A stretch of DNA of 64,000 nucleotides, taken from Duganella sp. 1411 (GTDB lineage: Bacteria > Pseudomonadota > Gammaproteobacteria > Burkholderiales > Burkholderiaceae_D). This document shows positions 33,008 to 41,127 of this stretch, in pieces. The notes under the pieces are model-generated. The model saw only the letters and a program-made list of their open reading frames with translations. It searched no databases and was not told the origin of the DNA. Position numbers and translations under genes: made by a program. Position 1 is the first letter of the stretch, and each line of letters begins with the position of its first letter. The DNA lies in NCBI RefSeq assembly GCF_017833525.1, contig NZ_JAFICD010000001.1:434001-498000 (forward strand). The letters run 5' to 3'.

Positions 33008-33724
33008 ATGGAAAAGATCACCAACCTGCCCAACATTAATCCCGAACAGTTGGATTTGCCGACGCTGGACAAGCTCGCCCAAGCCGGCGACCTGGACCAT
33101 CCGCCGCGCATCCTGATGCTGTACGGCTCGCTGCGCGAGCGCTCCTTCAGCCGTTTCCTGACCGAGGAGGCGGCGCGCATCCTGGAGCACTTCGGCGCCG
33201 AGGTGAAAATCTTCGATCCGATGGCGTTGCCGATGGCCGGCAGCGTGCCCGAGGACCATCCGAAGGTGGTCGAGTTGCGCGAGCTGTGCCTGTGGTCCGA
33301 GGGCCAGGTGTGGTGCAGTCCGGAGCGCCACGGCGCCGTCACGGCCGTCATGAAGAACCAGATCGACTGGATTCCGCTGGAGATGGGCGCGATCCGCCCC
33401 AGCCAGGGACGCACCCTGGCCGTGATGCAGGTGTGCGGCGGTTCGCAATCGTTCAACGTGGTCAACACGCTGCGCCTGCTGGGCCGCTGGATGCGCATGT
33501 TCACCATCCCGAATCAATCGTCGGTGCCGATGGCCTACAAGGAGTTCGACGATGCCGGTCGCATGCGGCCGTCCGGCTACTACGACCGCGTGGTCGATGT
33601 GATGGAGGAACTGTTCAAGATGACGCTGTTGATGCGGGGCAGGGCGGATTACCTGACCGACCGTTACAGCGAGCGCAACGAACGGCAAATGAAAGCGATC
33701 GACGCGGCCATCAAGAAAATCTGA
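33008..33724 (+). CDS. arsH: ArsH NADPH-dependent FMN oxidoreductase
   Basis: A 238-residue flavodoxin-like protein. Diagnostic segments are [26 protein letters not shown] (FMN phosphate loop), [38 protein letters not shown] and [23 protein letters not shown], then the C-terminal ArsH signature [23 protein letters not shown]. ArsH enzymes oxidise trivalent organoarsenicals to less toxic pentavalent forms, which fits the ArsN2 acetyltransferase in the divergent operon: the cluster looks equipped for organic as well as inorganic arsenic. It lies 29 bp after arsB, and ends the rightward ars operon. Confidence 0.93.
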   Translation: MEKITNLPNINPEQLDLPTLDKLAQAGDLDHPPRILMLYGSLRERSFSRFLTEEAARILEHFGAEVKIFDPMALPMAGSVPEDHPKVVELRELCLWSEGQVWCSPERHGAVTAVMKNQIDWIPLEMGAIRPSQGRTLAVMQVCGGSQSFNVVNTLRLLGRWMRMFTIPNQSSVPMAYKEFDDAGRMRPSGYYDRVVDVMEELFKMTLLMRGRADYLTDRYSERNERQMKAIDAAIKKI

Positions 33725-33732
33725 CGGCATCG

Positions 33733-33754
33733 GCGCGCCACGCGCGTTCTTTTT
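33733..33754 (+). terminator. Weak Rho-independent terminator candidate after arsH
   Basis: GCGCG (33733-33737), loop CCA, CGCGC (33741-33745), then GTTCTTTTT. The 5-bp stem is short but pure GC, and the T-run is good. It would separate the ars operon from the secreted-peptide operon that follows. Confidence 0.45.
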
Positions 33755-33910
33755 CGCAGCCACATCATCCACTGCCTCCATCGCGCCGTAATCGGCGCGC
33801 CTCTACGCTGAGTTTGTTTGTTCGCAAACTAGCGCCTTGATATCGACCTAGCATAGTCCTTGGGGCTTCGATCCCCGGGCAATCCGCCCGCATTTCTCAA
33901 GGAGATCATC

Positions 33911-34075
33911 ATGCGTAACCTCAAAAGCACCGAGCTGCAGCACGTCTACGGCGGCGGCAACACCACTGGTGGCAGCGGCAAGAGCGACAGCAAATGCAAG
34001 AGCCACAGCATGGGCAAGAGCGACAGCAAAGGCAAGAGCCACAGCAAGGGCAAGAGCCGTAGCTGCACCTACTGA
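33911..34075 (+). CDS. Double-glycine-leader secreted peptide precursor (bacteriocin/RiPP-like)
   Basis: A 54-residue peptide. The leader MRNLKSTELQHVYGG fits the double-glycine consensus at every key position (Leu -12, Glu -8, Leu -7, Val -4, Gly -2, Gly -1), predicting cleavage after Gly15 by a C39 peptidase-exporter. The remaining 39 residues are cationic (about +7) and low-complexity: two 12-residue repeats, GKSDSKCKSHSM and GKSDSKGKSHSK, then GKSRSCTY. Two cysteines (29 and 52) could form one disulfide. AAGGAGATC lies ahead of the ATG. A C39-domain ABC exporter and HlyD protein lie 1-4.5 kb downstream on the same strand. I know no family with this core. The function (bacteriocin, metal or surface binding, signalling) is unknown. 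Confidence 0.72.
   Translation: MRNLKSTELQHVYGGGNTTGGSGKSDSKCKSHSMGKSDSKGKSHSKGKSRSCTY
33977..34063 (+). repeat. 36-bp in-frame tandem repeat inside the peptide gene
   Basis: Two 36-bp units (33977-34012 and 34013-34048) and a partial third (34049-34063) encode the GKSDSK.KSHS. repeats. The period is a multiple of three, so copy number can change without a frameshift. Within each unit AAGAGC/AGCAAR codons recur, so slippage expansion is plausible. Confidence 0.85.
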
Positions 34076-34189
34076 TAGCACTTGCGTCACCCTGCCGGCC
34101 TAACCGCCGGAGCGCCGGGGCCCGCGCGTACGAGTGGGCCCCGGCGCCGATGCCGATCATGCATACGCCTTAGCCGAACAGGAGCCGTC

Positions 34190-35146
34190 ATGAAACGAGA
34201 CAAAGTGCCAACCGCCGCGATCCTCGCTCCGCAGCGAACCGGGCAGCACGAAACCTGGCTGCTCGGGCAAGCGCCGCTGCGCAAGTACCTCGATTTCATC
34301 GACGACATGGGCGCGCCCGGCCTGGCCGCCCAGCGTGCCGAGTTGGTGCGCGAGTGGAGCGCGGCCGCGCTGTATTACGAAGAGCTGGCGCGGCGCGAGC
34401 CGGGCGTCGCCGACCATCCGGTCACGCCGCCGCTCGACCCCGCGCTGGCGCCGCTGGTCGCGCAGCTGGCGCTGAGCGCGGCCTATACGCGCACCTTCGA
34501 CAGCCTGCCCGTCACCATACAGATGGTGGACCTGGCGCAACTGGTGGTGTGCCAGAATCACGTCACCCATACCTTCGTCGAGCGGATCAAGGCGCGCCTG
34601 GGCGCGGCCCCCGATCCGGCCGCGCTGTTGCGCTTTTGCCTGCCGCAAGAGGACAGCCCGGCTCCTGTCGAGCTGCGCGCGGCCGGTTCCCGACGCTACG
34701 TGTTCCGCAGCGAGTCGACCGATTTCCGCTTCCACGAGCCCGTCATGCTTGAGCAAGGCCAACTGGAGAACTATCGTTCGTTCGGCCCGGTCGCCGGCGC
34801 GCTGGCCCTGGTCGTCGGCTTCAGCTGCAATTTCATGAACGCCGTGTGCGACGACGACAGCGGCCGGCTGCTGCTGCACAACGGCTACCATCGCGCCTGC
34901 GCGCTGCTCGAGCTCGGCGTACGCTACGCGCCATGCGTGGTGCAAACCGTGACCTCCCGCGATGAGCTCGACATCGTCGCCAAGGCCTGCGTGGCCAGCG
35001 ATCCCGGCTACTATTTCAACGCGCCGCGCCCGCCGCTGCTGAAGGACTTCCTCGATCCGCGCATCCGCAAGGTGCTGCCGGTGAAAAAGATGACGCGCGT
35101 GATCGAGCTGAGCTACGAGGTGCGCGACTACTTCACGGAAGCATGA
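34190..35146 (+). CDS. Unrecognised 318-residue protein of the peptide-export operon
   Basis: I do not recognise a named family. The protein has no signal peptide or membrane helix and is probably cytoplasmic. It is mostly helical in the first half. Around residues 229-250 the sequence LLHNGYHRACALLELGVRYAPCVV resembles the GxxRxxA-type loop of ParB/sulfiredoxin-fold domains (HNGYHR at 230-235). Cysteines are frequent (FCLP, FSCNFMNAVCDDD, KACVASD). AACAGGAGCC precedes the ATG. Its 3' end overlaps the HlyD gene by ATGA, so it is made with the exporter. It is the obvious candidate for a precursor-modifying enzyme, chaperone or immunity protein, but nothing in the sequence settles which. Confidence 0.75.
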   Translation: MKRDKVPTAAILAPQRTGQHETWLLGQAPLRKYLDFIDDMGAPGLAAQRAELVREWSAAALYYEELARREPGVADHPVTPPLDPALAPLVAQLALSAAYTRTFDSLPVTIQMVDLAQLVVCQNHVTHTFVERIKARLGAAPDPAALLRFCLPQEDSPAPVELRAAGSRRYVFRSESTDFRFHEPVMLEQGQLENYRSFGPVAGALALVVGFSCNFMNAVCDDDSGRLLLHNGYHRACALLELGVRYAPCVVQTVTSRDELDIVAKACVASDPGYYFNAPRPPLLKDFLDPRIRKVLPVKKMTRVIELSYEVRDYFTEA

Positions 35147-36468
35147 TGGACGCGCCAGAGCGCACGCCGCGGCACGACGAGGACGCCTTGCCGCTGTTCC
35201 GTCCCGAGCTGTTGCAGGAGCGCCAGCACCAGTGGCTGGGCACCGTGCTGCTCAAGCCGCGCCCGATGCACGCCTGGTTTGCCGCCAGCGCGGCGCTGAC
35301 CGTGGCGGCCATCGTCGCCGCGCTGGCCCTGGGCAGCTACACCAGCAAGGCGCGGGTGGCCGGCTGGCTGGTGCCGGCGCAAGGGGTGGTGCGGGTGTTC
35401 GCGCCGCGCGCCGGCGTCGCCACGCGCGTGCTCGTGCACGAGGGCGAGACCGTGGCGCGCGGCCAGCCGTTGATGGCGCTGTCGACCGAGGAGCAGAGCG
35501 CGGCGTTGGGGCCGACCCAGGCCCTGGTCGCGCACGAGTTGGCCGCGCAGCGCGACAGTCTGGGCCTGGACAGCGAGCGCAGCGCACAATTGTTCAGCCA
35601 GCGGCGCGCCAACCTGGAGGGGCGGCTGGCGGCGATGGCCGAGGAGGAGCGCAAGCTGGCGCAGGAGATCGGCCTGCAAAAGTCGCGTCTGGAGATGGCG
35701 CGCCAATGGGAGGCGCGCGCGAAAGAGCTGCGCCTGATCGGCTTCGCCCTCGAGCAGCAGGTGCGCGCCGCCAGCCAGGACGCGGTCGAGCAGGCGGCGC
35801 GGGTGGCGGCGCTCGAGCGCAGCCTGATCGCCTCCGCGCGCGAGCGCGCCACCCTCGACGGCGAGCTCAAAGAGATACCGCTGCGGCTGGCCGCGCAGGA
35901 GGAAACGATCAAGCGCGGCATTGCCGCCACCTCGCGCGAGCTGGCCGAGACCGAGGCGCGGCGCTCGCTGTCGATCCCGGCGCCGCAGGCCGGCACCGTC
36001 ACGGCCATCCACGCCAGCCCGGGCGCCGCGATCCGGCCCGACATGTCGTTGCTGTCGATCGTCCCGCTCGGCGTGCCGCACGAGGCGCACCTGTACGCGC
36101 CGAGCCGGGCGGTCGGCTTCGTCCGGGCCGGGCAGGCGGTGTTGCTGCGCTATCGCGCTTATCCGTACCAGAAGTTCGGCCATTACCGGGGCACCGTCGT
36201 GAGCGTGTCGCGCAGCCCGATCGAGCCGGCCGAGTTGCCGGCCGGGTTCGCCGCCGGCGGCAACCGCGACGCCAACCCGGGCGGCGCCGCCGAGGCCTTG
36301 TACCGCATCGTCGTGCGGCTCGATCGGCAGGAGGTGACGGTCTACGGCAAGCCGATGCCGCTGCAGCCGGGCATGCAGCTCGACGCCGACATCCTGCTCG
36401 ACCGCCGCCGGCTGTACCAATGGATGCTCGATCCGCTGCGGGCGCTGTCGGGGAACTGGAAATCATGA
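35143..36468 (+). CDS. HlyD-family membrane fusion protein for peptide export
   Basis: A 441-residue periplasmic adaptor with one N-terminal transmembrane helix (about residues 45-66, FAASAALTVAAIVAALALGSY). A biotinyl-lipoyl-like barrel follows (VAGWLVPAQGVVRVFAPRAGVATRVLVHEGETVARGQPLMALS), then a long coiled-coil hairpin rich in Glu/Ala/Arg (about 115-270) and a beta-barrel end (IPAPQAGTVTAIHASPGAAIRPDMSLLSIVP). The CvaA/NisT-associated group of HlyD proteins has this layout. It would link the C39 ABC exporter to an outer-membrane TolC, not encoded here. It overlaps the preceding gene (ATGA at 35143) and the exporter gene (ATGA at 36465), so the three are translationally coupled. Confidence 0.9.
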   Translation: MMDAPERTPRHDEDALPLFRPELLQERQHQWLGTVLLKPRPMHAWFAASAALTVAAIVAALALGSYTSKARVAGWLVPAQGVVRVFAPRAGVATRVLVHEGETVARGQPLMALSTEEQSAALGPTQALVAHELAAQRDSLGLDSERSAQLFSQRRANLEGRLAAMAEEERKLAQEIGLQKSRLEMARQWEARAKELRLIGFALEQQVRAASQDAVEQAARVAALERSLIASARERATLDGELKEIPLRLAAQEETIKRGIAATSRELAETEARRSLSIPAPQAGTVTAIHASPGAAIRPDMSLLSIVPLGVPHEAHLYAPSRAVGFVRAGQAVLLRYRAYPYQKFGHYRGTVVSVSRSPIEPAELPAGFAAGGNRDANPGGAAEALYRIVVRLDRQEVTVYGKPMPLQPGMQLDADILLDRRRLYQWMLDPLRALSGNWKS

Positions 36469-38633
36469 AGCAGCCCATGAAACAGTCCGATTTCGGCGCG
36501 CTGCTCGGCATGCGCCTGCCCTTGATCCTGCAGACCGAGGCGGCCGAGTGCGGCCTGGCCTGCCTGGCGATGGTCGCCGCCTATCACGGCCGCGACACCG
36601 GCCTGTCGCAACTGCGGCGCCGCTTCGGGCTGTCGCTGCGCGGCGCCTCGCTCAAGGATCTGGTGGCCATCAGCGGCCATCTCGGCCTGGCGTCGCGCCC
36701 GCTGCGGCTGGAGCCGGACGAGCTGCGCCTGCTGTCCACGCCATGCATCCTGCACTGGGACCTGAGCCACTTCGTCGTGCTCAAGAGCGTGAGCGCGGGC
36801 GCCGTTTCGATCCACGACCCGGCCGTCGGCGTGCGGCGGCTGACGCACGCCGAGCTGCAGCGCCATTTCACGGGCATCGCGCTGGAGCTCGCGCTCGCGC
36901 ACGACGTCGCCCGCGCCGAACCGGAGCCGCGCCTGCGCGTGGGCGCGCTGTTCGGCCGCATCGTCGGCGTCAAGCGCTCGCTGCTCACGCTGGCCGTCAT
37001 GGCGCTGGCGATCGAGCTGCTCGGCGTGACCAGCCCGTTCCTGATGCAGTGGATCGTCGACGACGCGCTGGTCAGCGCCGACCGCGACTTGCTGCTCACG
37101 CTGGCGTGCGCGCTGCTGTTCATGATGCTGCTGCGCGTGGCGATCGGCGCCATGCGCGGCGCCACGCTGATCGCCATCTCCGGCACGGTCAAGGTGTCGG
37201 GCCGGGGCTCGCTATTCGGACATCTGGTGCGGTTGCCGACCCGGTATTTCGAAAGCCGCCACCTGGGCGACGTCATGTCGCGCTTCGGTTCGCAGGAAAC
37301 CATTTTGCAGGCGCTGACCACCGACCTGGTCGAGATCCTGCTCGACGGGTTCATGTCGGCCATCACGCTGGTCGCGATGCTGTGCTACGCGCCGGACCTG
37401 GCCGCCATCGTGCTGGCCGGCGGCGTGCTGTACGCTGCCCTGCGCGCGCTGTCGTACTCGACGCTGCGTAACGCCCAGGCCGAGGCGATCGTCTGGGGCG
37501 CGCGGCGCGACAGCCACTTCCTTGAAACCTTGCGCGGCATAAAAACGATCAAGCTGTTCAACGCACAGCTCGCGCGCCAGACCCATTGGATCAATCTGCT
37601 GGTGCAGACCGTCAACCGCCAGGTGACGACGCAGCAGCTGGGGGTGATGTTCCGCTCGGTGAACGCGGCGCTGATCGGACTGGTCGCCGTGCTGGTGGTC
37701 TGGCTGGGGGCCGAGCGGGTGCTGGCCAACCAGTTTTCGGTCGGCATGCTGCTGGCCTTTATCAGCTACAAGGACCAGTTCCTGACGCGCGTCAGCGCCT
37801 TGATCGACAAGGCGCTCGACCTGTTCATGTTGCGCCTGCATGCCGAGCGCCTGGCCGACATCGCGCTGACGCCGGCCGAGCCGGATGAAGCGCCGCCCAT
37901 GGCCGCGCCGGCGCGCGCGCCGCTGGCCGTCGAGCTGCGCGACCTGCGCTTCCGCTACGGCGCCAGCGATCCGTGGATACTCGACGGTATCGACCTGGCC
38001 ATCGCGCCGGGCGAATCGGTGGCGATCGTCGGCCCGTCCGGCTGCGGCAAGACGACGCTGCTGCGGCTGCTCGCCAGCCTGCTCGAACCTTGCGCCGGCG
38101 AGCTCAGGATCGACGGCCGGGCCCTGGCGTCGCGCGCGCTGGGGCACTACCGCTCGCTGATCGGGGTGGTGCTGCAGGACGACCAACTGTTCGCCGGCTC
38201 GATCGCCGACAACATCAGCTTCTTCGCCGACGCGCCGTCGCAGGAAAGAATAGAATCCTGCGCGCGCCAGGCCGCCGTGCTGGAAGACATCCTTGCCATG
38301 CCGATGGGTTTTCACACCTTGATCGGCGATATGGGCGCCGTGCTGTCCGGAGGACAAAAGCAACGCGTGCTGATCGCGCGGGCGTTGTACAGGGAACCCG
38401 GCCTGCTGCTGCTCGACGAGGCGACCAGCCATCTGGACCTGGCGCGCGAGCGTTCGGTCAACACGGCGGTGGCGCAATTGCCGATGACCCGCATCATCGT
38501 GGCGCACCGGCTCGAGACGGTGCTGGCGGCCGACCGCATCATCGTGCTGGAAAACGGCAAGGTCGCGGCCGACCTGCGCGGGGAGGGCGGCCGGGGACGT
38601 TTCCGCGAGATGGCTGCGGCGGCGCTTGAATAG
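36465..38633 (+). CDS. Peptidase-C39 ABC transporter (PCAT, CvaB/RaxB type)
   Basis: A 722-residue fused protease-exporter. Residues ~10-140 are a C39 peptidase with catalytic Cys29 (TEAAECGLACLAMVA), His102 (LSHFVVL) and Asp118 (IHDPAVG), all intact. Residues ~165-450 form a six-helix ABC membrane domain. The C-terminal ATPase has Walker A GPSGCGKTT (about 523-531), signature LSGGQKQR, Walker B LLLLDEATSHLD and the H-loop IIVAHRLE. Such proteins cut double-glycine leaders and export the mature peptide. The 54-residue precursor at 33911 is the evident substrate. It overlaps the HlyD gene by ATGA, and ends 9 bp from the convergent LysR gene. Confidence 0.94.
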   Translation: MKQPMKQSDFGALLGMRLPLILQTEAAECGLACLAMVAAYHGRDTGLSQLRRRFGLSLRGASLKDLVAISGHLGLASRPLRLEPDELRLLSTPCILHWDLSHFVVLKSVSAGAVSIHDPAVGVRRLTHAELQRHFTGIALELALAHDVARAEPEPRLRVGALFGRIVGVKRSLLTLAVMALAIELLGVTSPFLMQWIVDDALVSADRDLLLTLACALLFMMLLRVAIGAMRGATLIAISGTVKVSGRGSLFGHLVRLPTRYFESRHLGDVMSRFGSQETILQALTTDLVEILLDGFMSAITLVAMLCYAPDLAAIVLAGGVLYAALRALSYSTLRNAQAEAIVWGARRDSHFLETLRGIKTIKLFNAQLARQTHWINLLVQTVNRQVTTQQLGVMFRSVNAALIGLVAVLVVWLGAERVLANQFSVGMLLAFISYKDQFLTRVSALIDKALDLFMLRLHAERLADIALTPAEPDEAPPMAAPARAPLAVELRDLRFRYGASDPWILDGIDLAIAPGESVAIVGPSGCGKTTLLRLLASLLEPCAGELRIDGRALASRALGHYRSLIGVVLQDDQLFAGSIADNISFFADAPSQERIESCARQAAVLEDILAMPMGFHTLIGDMGAVLSGGQKQRVLIARALYREPGLLLLDEATSHLDLARERSVNTAVAQLPMTRIIVAHRLETVLAADRIIVLENGKVAADLRGEGGRGRFREMAAAALE

Positions 38634-38642
38634 GATTTGCCG

Positions 38643-39539
38643 TCAAAGGACGCGCAGTTTGTCCCACAACGCGTCCAGCATGGGCTTGCGGTGCGCGATG
38701 GCGCGGAACAGGCGGATCTCCAGCCGCATGGTCCAAAGCTCGCCGCCGGCGCGCACCAGCTTGCCCTCGGCCAGCTCACGCCCGATGCAACTCTCCGGCA
38801 GCCACGCCACGCCATGGCCGGACATCGCCATCGTCTTGAGCAGTTCGGCCATGTCGCTTTCGTAGCAGCTTTGCAGGCAGGCGGGCTGGCCGGCGCGCTC
38901 CTGCAGCCGCTGCACCACACGGCCGAAATAGGAGGTGGCCGTGTAGCTCAAATAAGGCAGCGGCGCGGCCTTGCCACCCGGCAGGGCGAAGGCGGGCGAG
39001 CCGGCGCGGTTGGGCACGCACACCGGCATCACCGTTTCGTCGCCCAGGTGCAGGTATTCGAAGCGCCGCGCGTCCAGCTCGACCGGCAGGTCGGCGTGGT
39101 GGTAGCACAGCAGCAGGTCGCAATTGCCTTCGACCAGCGCCAGCACCGAATCGTGCACATTGGTCGGCAGGATGCGGGCGGGCAGCGGGCCGTGCCAGGC
39201 TTGCACCGAGTTCAGCCAGTTGGGGAAGAAGTTCAGCGACAGCGCATGGCCGGCGGACACGCGCAGCACCTGGTCGTTGGTTTGCTCGACGCGCAGCATG
39301 GCGCGGGTGTCGTTCAACAGGCGCACCGCCTCGGTGGCGGCGGCGCCGAACAGCTTGCCGGCCGGCGTCAGCTCCAGCGGATAGCTGCCACGGTCGACCA
39401 GATCGGCGCCGACCCACGCCTCCAGCGACTGGATGCGCCGGCTCAGCGCCGACTGCGTCACGTTGCGGTCGTCGGCCGACCGCGAAAAATTGCGCGTCTG
39501 CGCCAAGCTGATGAAATCCTCCAGCCACTTGATGTCCAT
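38643..39539 (-). CDS. LysR-family regulator, divergent from racemase-like gene
   Basis: A 298-residue LysR-type transcription factor. The HTH is at residues ~5-60 (MDIKWLEDFISLAQTRNFSRSADDRNVTQSALSRRIQSLEAWVGADLVDR), and the rest is the two-lobed effector-binding domain. AAGGAGAG precedes the start at 39539. A longer reading frame upstream lacks LysR similarity. It is divergent from the tandem racemase-fold gene with 124 bp between, the classical layout for a LysR regulator and its target; a perfect inverted repeat at 39628-39647 in that gap could be its site. The effector is probably an amino acid or a related dicarboxylate (inference). Confidence 0.88.
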   Translation of the reverse strand: MDIKWLEDFISLAQTRNFSRSADDRNVTQSALSRRIQSLEAWVGADLVDRGSYPLELTPAGKLFGAAATEAVRLLNDTRAMLRVEQTNDQVLRVSAGHALSLNFFPNWLNSVQAWHGPLPARILPTNVHDSVLALVEGNCDLLLCYHHADLPVELDARRFEYLHLGDETVMPVCVPNRAGSPAFALPGGKAAPLPYLSYTATSYFGRVVQRLQERAGQPACLQSCYESDMAELLKTMAMSGHGVAWLPESCIGRELAEGKLVRAGGELWTMRLEIRLFRAIAHRKPMLDALWDKLRVL

Positions 39540-39627
39540 CCGCCCGCTCTCCTTTGCCGCCCTGGTCGCTATTCCGATTCCGCATAGTATCAGAGCAAAC
39601 TTGCATAACCATCGCGGCCAGGTCCGA

Positions 39628-39647
39628 TATCGTGGGTCTCCACGATA
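39628..39647. promoter_or_regulatory. Perfect inverted repeat before the racemase-like gene
   Basis: TATCGTGG (39628-39635), spacer GTCT, CCACGATA (39640-39647): 8 of 8 positions paired. It lies 16 bp before the ATG at 39664, just upstream of the RBS (AAAAAGGA). It could be a LysR operator of the TATC-N-GATA kind or a leader hairpin that affects translation. Confidence 0.6.
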
Positions 39648-39663
39648 GAAAAAGGAATTCGCC

Positions 39664-41127
39664 ATGACCGCAAACACCGCGCCCCGTCACCTCGCCGTCA
39701 TCGGTGGGCTGGGACAGCTGGCCGGCATCGATTTGTACGGCAAACTGCGGCAAGCGGTGACCGCCAGCGGCGCCGCCGGCCGCTATCTGCTGGACCTGGA
39801 GCGTTTGCCGTATCTTCGGGGCGACGGCACGGGGGCCGAGCGGGAGCGCATCGGCGGCCGTAAATTATATTTGTACGATGCGGCCACGCGGCTTGAACAG
39901 CGCCGGGCCGACGGCGTACTGCTGCCATGTTTTATCAGCCACACGTTTTTGGAGGAACTGCAGGCCGAGCTACAGATACCGATTCTAAACATGATGAGCG
40001 CGCTGGGACAGCGGCTGCATGGCGGAACCGGGAAGCTGGGCGTGCTGTGCACCGATTACGTGCGTACCAGCCGGTTGCTCGAGCGGTATATCGACGCGGA
40101 CCGGCTCATTTATCCATCGCGGCGGACGTACGAGAGTTGCGTGGCGCCGGCGATCTATGGAGCCGACGGCGTGTTGGCCGGATCGGCCGGCGATGCAGTG
40201 CTGGACCGGCTGCAGCGCGCATGCGAGGAATTGCTGGAGCAGGGCGCCGAGGTCATCATCCCCGGCGTCAGCGAGATCGCCGCGCTCGCCGGGGCGCTGC
40301 GCCGACGCGGGCTGCCGGTGCTGGACAGTCACCAGATCTATGTGGATTACGCGCTGGCATGGCGGGATGGGGGAAGGCCGCCGGCGTTCAAGCTCGGCAT
40401 CGTTGGCGGCATCGGTCCGGCGGCGACGGTGGATTTCATGCAAAAAATCATACGGAACACGCGCGCGGAGCGCGATCAGGACCACATCCGCCTGATCGTC
40501 GACCACAACCCGCAGATACCGGACCGGACCGCCAATCTCATCGGGCAAGGGGCCGACCCGACGCTGGCGCTGTACTCCGCCTGCAAGCGCCTGGAAGCCA
40601 ACGGCGCCGCGCTGATCGCCATGCCATGCAACACCGCGCATGCGTATGTGGCTAGGCTGCAGCCGGGCCTGGCCATACCGATCGTAAACATGTTGTCCGA
40701 AACCGTGCGCCACATCAACGAGCATTGTGCCGGGCACGCCAAGGTCGGCTTGCTCGCCACCACAGGCACCGTGGGCAGCGGCGTCTATCACGAAGCGGCG
40801 CGCGGCGGCGATTTCGAATTGATCGTGCCGGACGCGGCCCACCAAGCGCTGGTGATGGAGGCGATCTACGGCAAGCAGGGTGTGAAGGCGGGCCATGTGG
40901 ACGGTCCGTGCAAGGCGATGCTGATGGAGGCTGTAACGCATCTGGCGGAGCGTGGCGCGACCGTCATCGTGCTTGGATGTACGGAATTGCCGTTGTTGCT
41001 GCCGGAGCAGCCGGCATTGATTGTGGGCGAACGCTCGGTGGTAGTCCTCGACCCCACCGCCATCCTGGCACGGAGGTGCATCGCGTTGTCCCGCCCGCTA
41101 AATCAAGCGTCCATCGGAATCACGTAG
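39664..41127 (+). CDS. Tandem Asp/Glu racemase-fold protein, N-half degenerate
   Basis: A 487-residue cytoplasmic protein made of two aspartate/glutamate-racemase domains. The C-terminal half (about 243-480) keeps both catalytic cysteines: AMPCNTAH (Cys322) and VLGCTELP (Cys439), with IVGGIGPAATVDFM at its start. The N-terminal half (about 8-235) has AVIGGLGQLAGIDLY and one Cys in LPCFISHTF (Cys89), but its second site reads IIPGVSEIA (Val202 in place of Cys), so it should not racemise. The likely activity is interconversion of D/L Asp, Glu or a related acid by the C-half. The stop codon is supplied by the start of a palindromic repeat. Confidence 0.85.
   Translation: MTANTAPRHLAVIGGLGQLAGIDLYGKLRQAVTASGAAGRYLLDLERLPYLRGDGTGAERERIGGRKLYLYDAATRLEQRRADGVLLPCFISHTFLEELQAELQIPILNMMSALGQRLHGGTGKLGVLCTDYVRTSRLLERYIDADRLIYPSRRTYESCVAPAIYGADGVLAGSAGDAVLDRLQRACEELLEQGAEVIIPGVSEIAALAGALRRRGLPVLDSHQIYVDYALAWRDGGRPPAFKLGIVGGIGPAATVDFMQKIIRNTRAERDQDHIRLIVDHNPQIPDRTANLIGQGADPTLALYSACKRLEANGAALIAMPCNTAHAYVARLQPGLAIPIVNMLSETVRHINEHCAGHAKVGLLATTGTVGSGVYHEAARGGDFELIVPDAAHQALVMEAIYGKQGVKAGHVDGPCKAMLMEAVTHLAERGATVIVLGCTELPLLLPEQPALIVGERSVVVLDPTAILARRCIALSRPLNQASIGIT

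Noticed and set aside
33860..33910. Longer start for the secreted peptide
   Set aside because: The extension puts residues in front of a leader that already fits the double-glycine consensus from its own ATG with a strong RBS.
33977..34063. Tandem repeats as a CRISPR array
   Set aside because: The 36-bp units are contiguous, in frame and code for the peptide core; there are no spacers.
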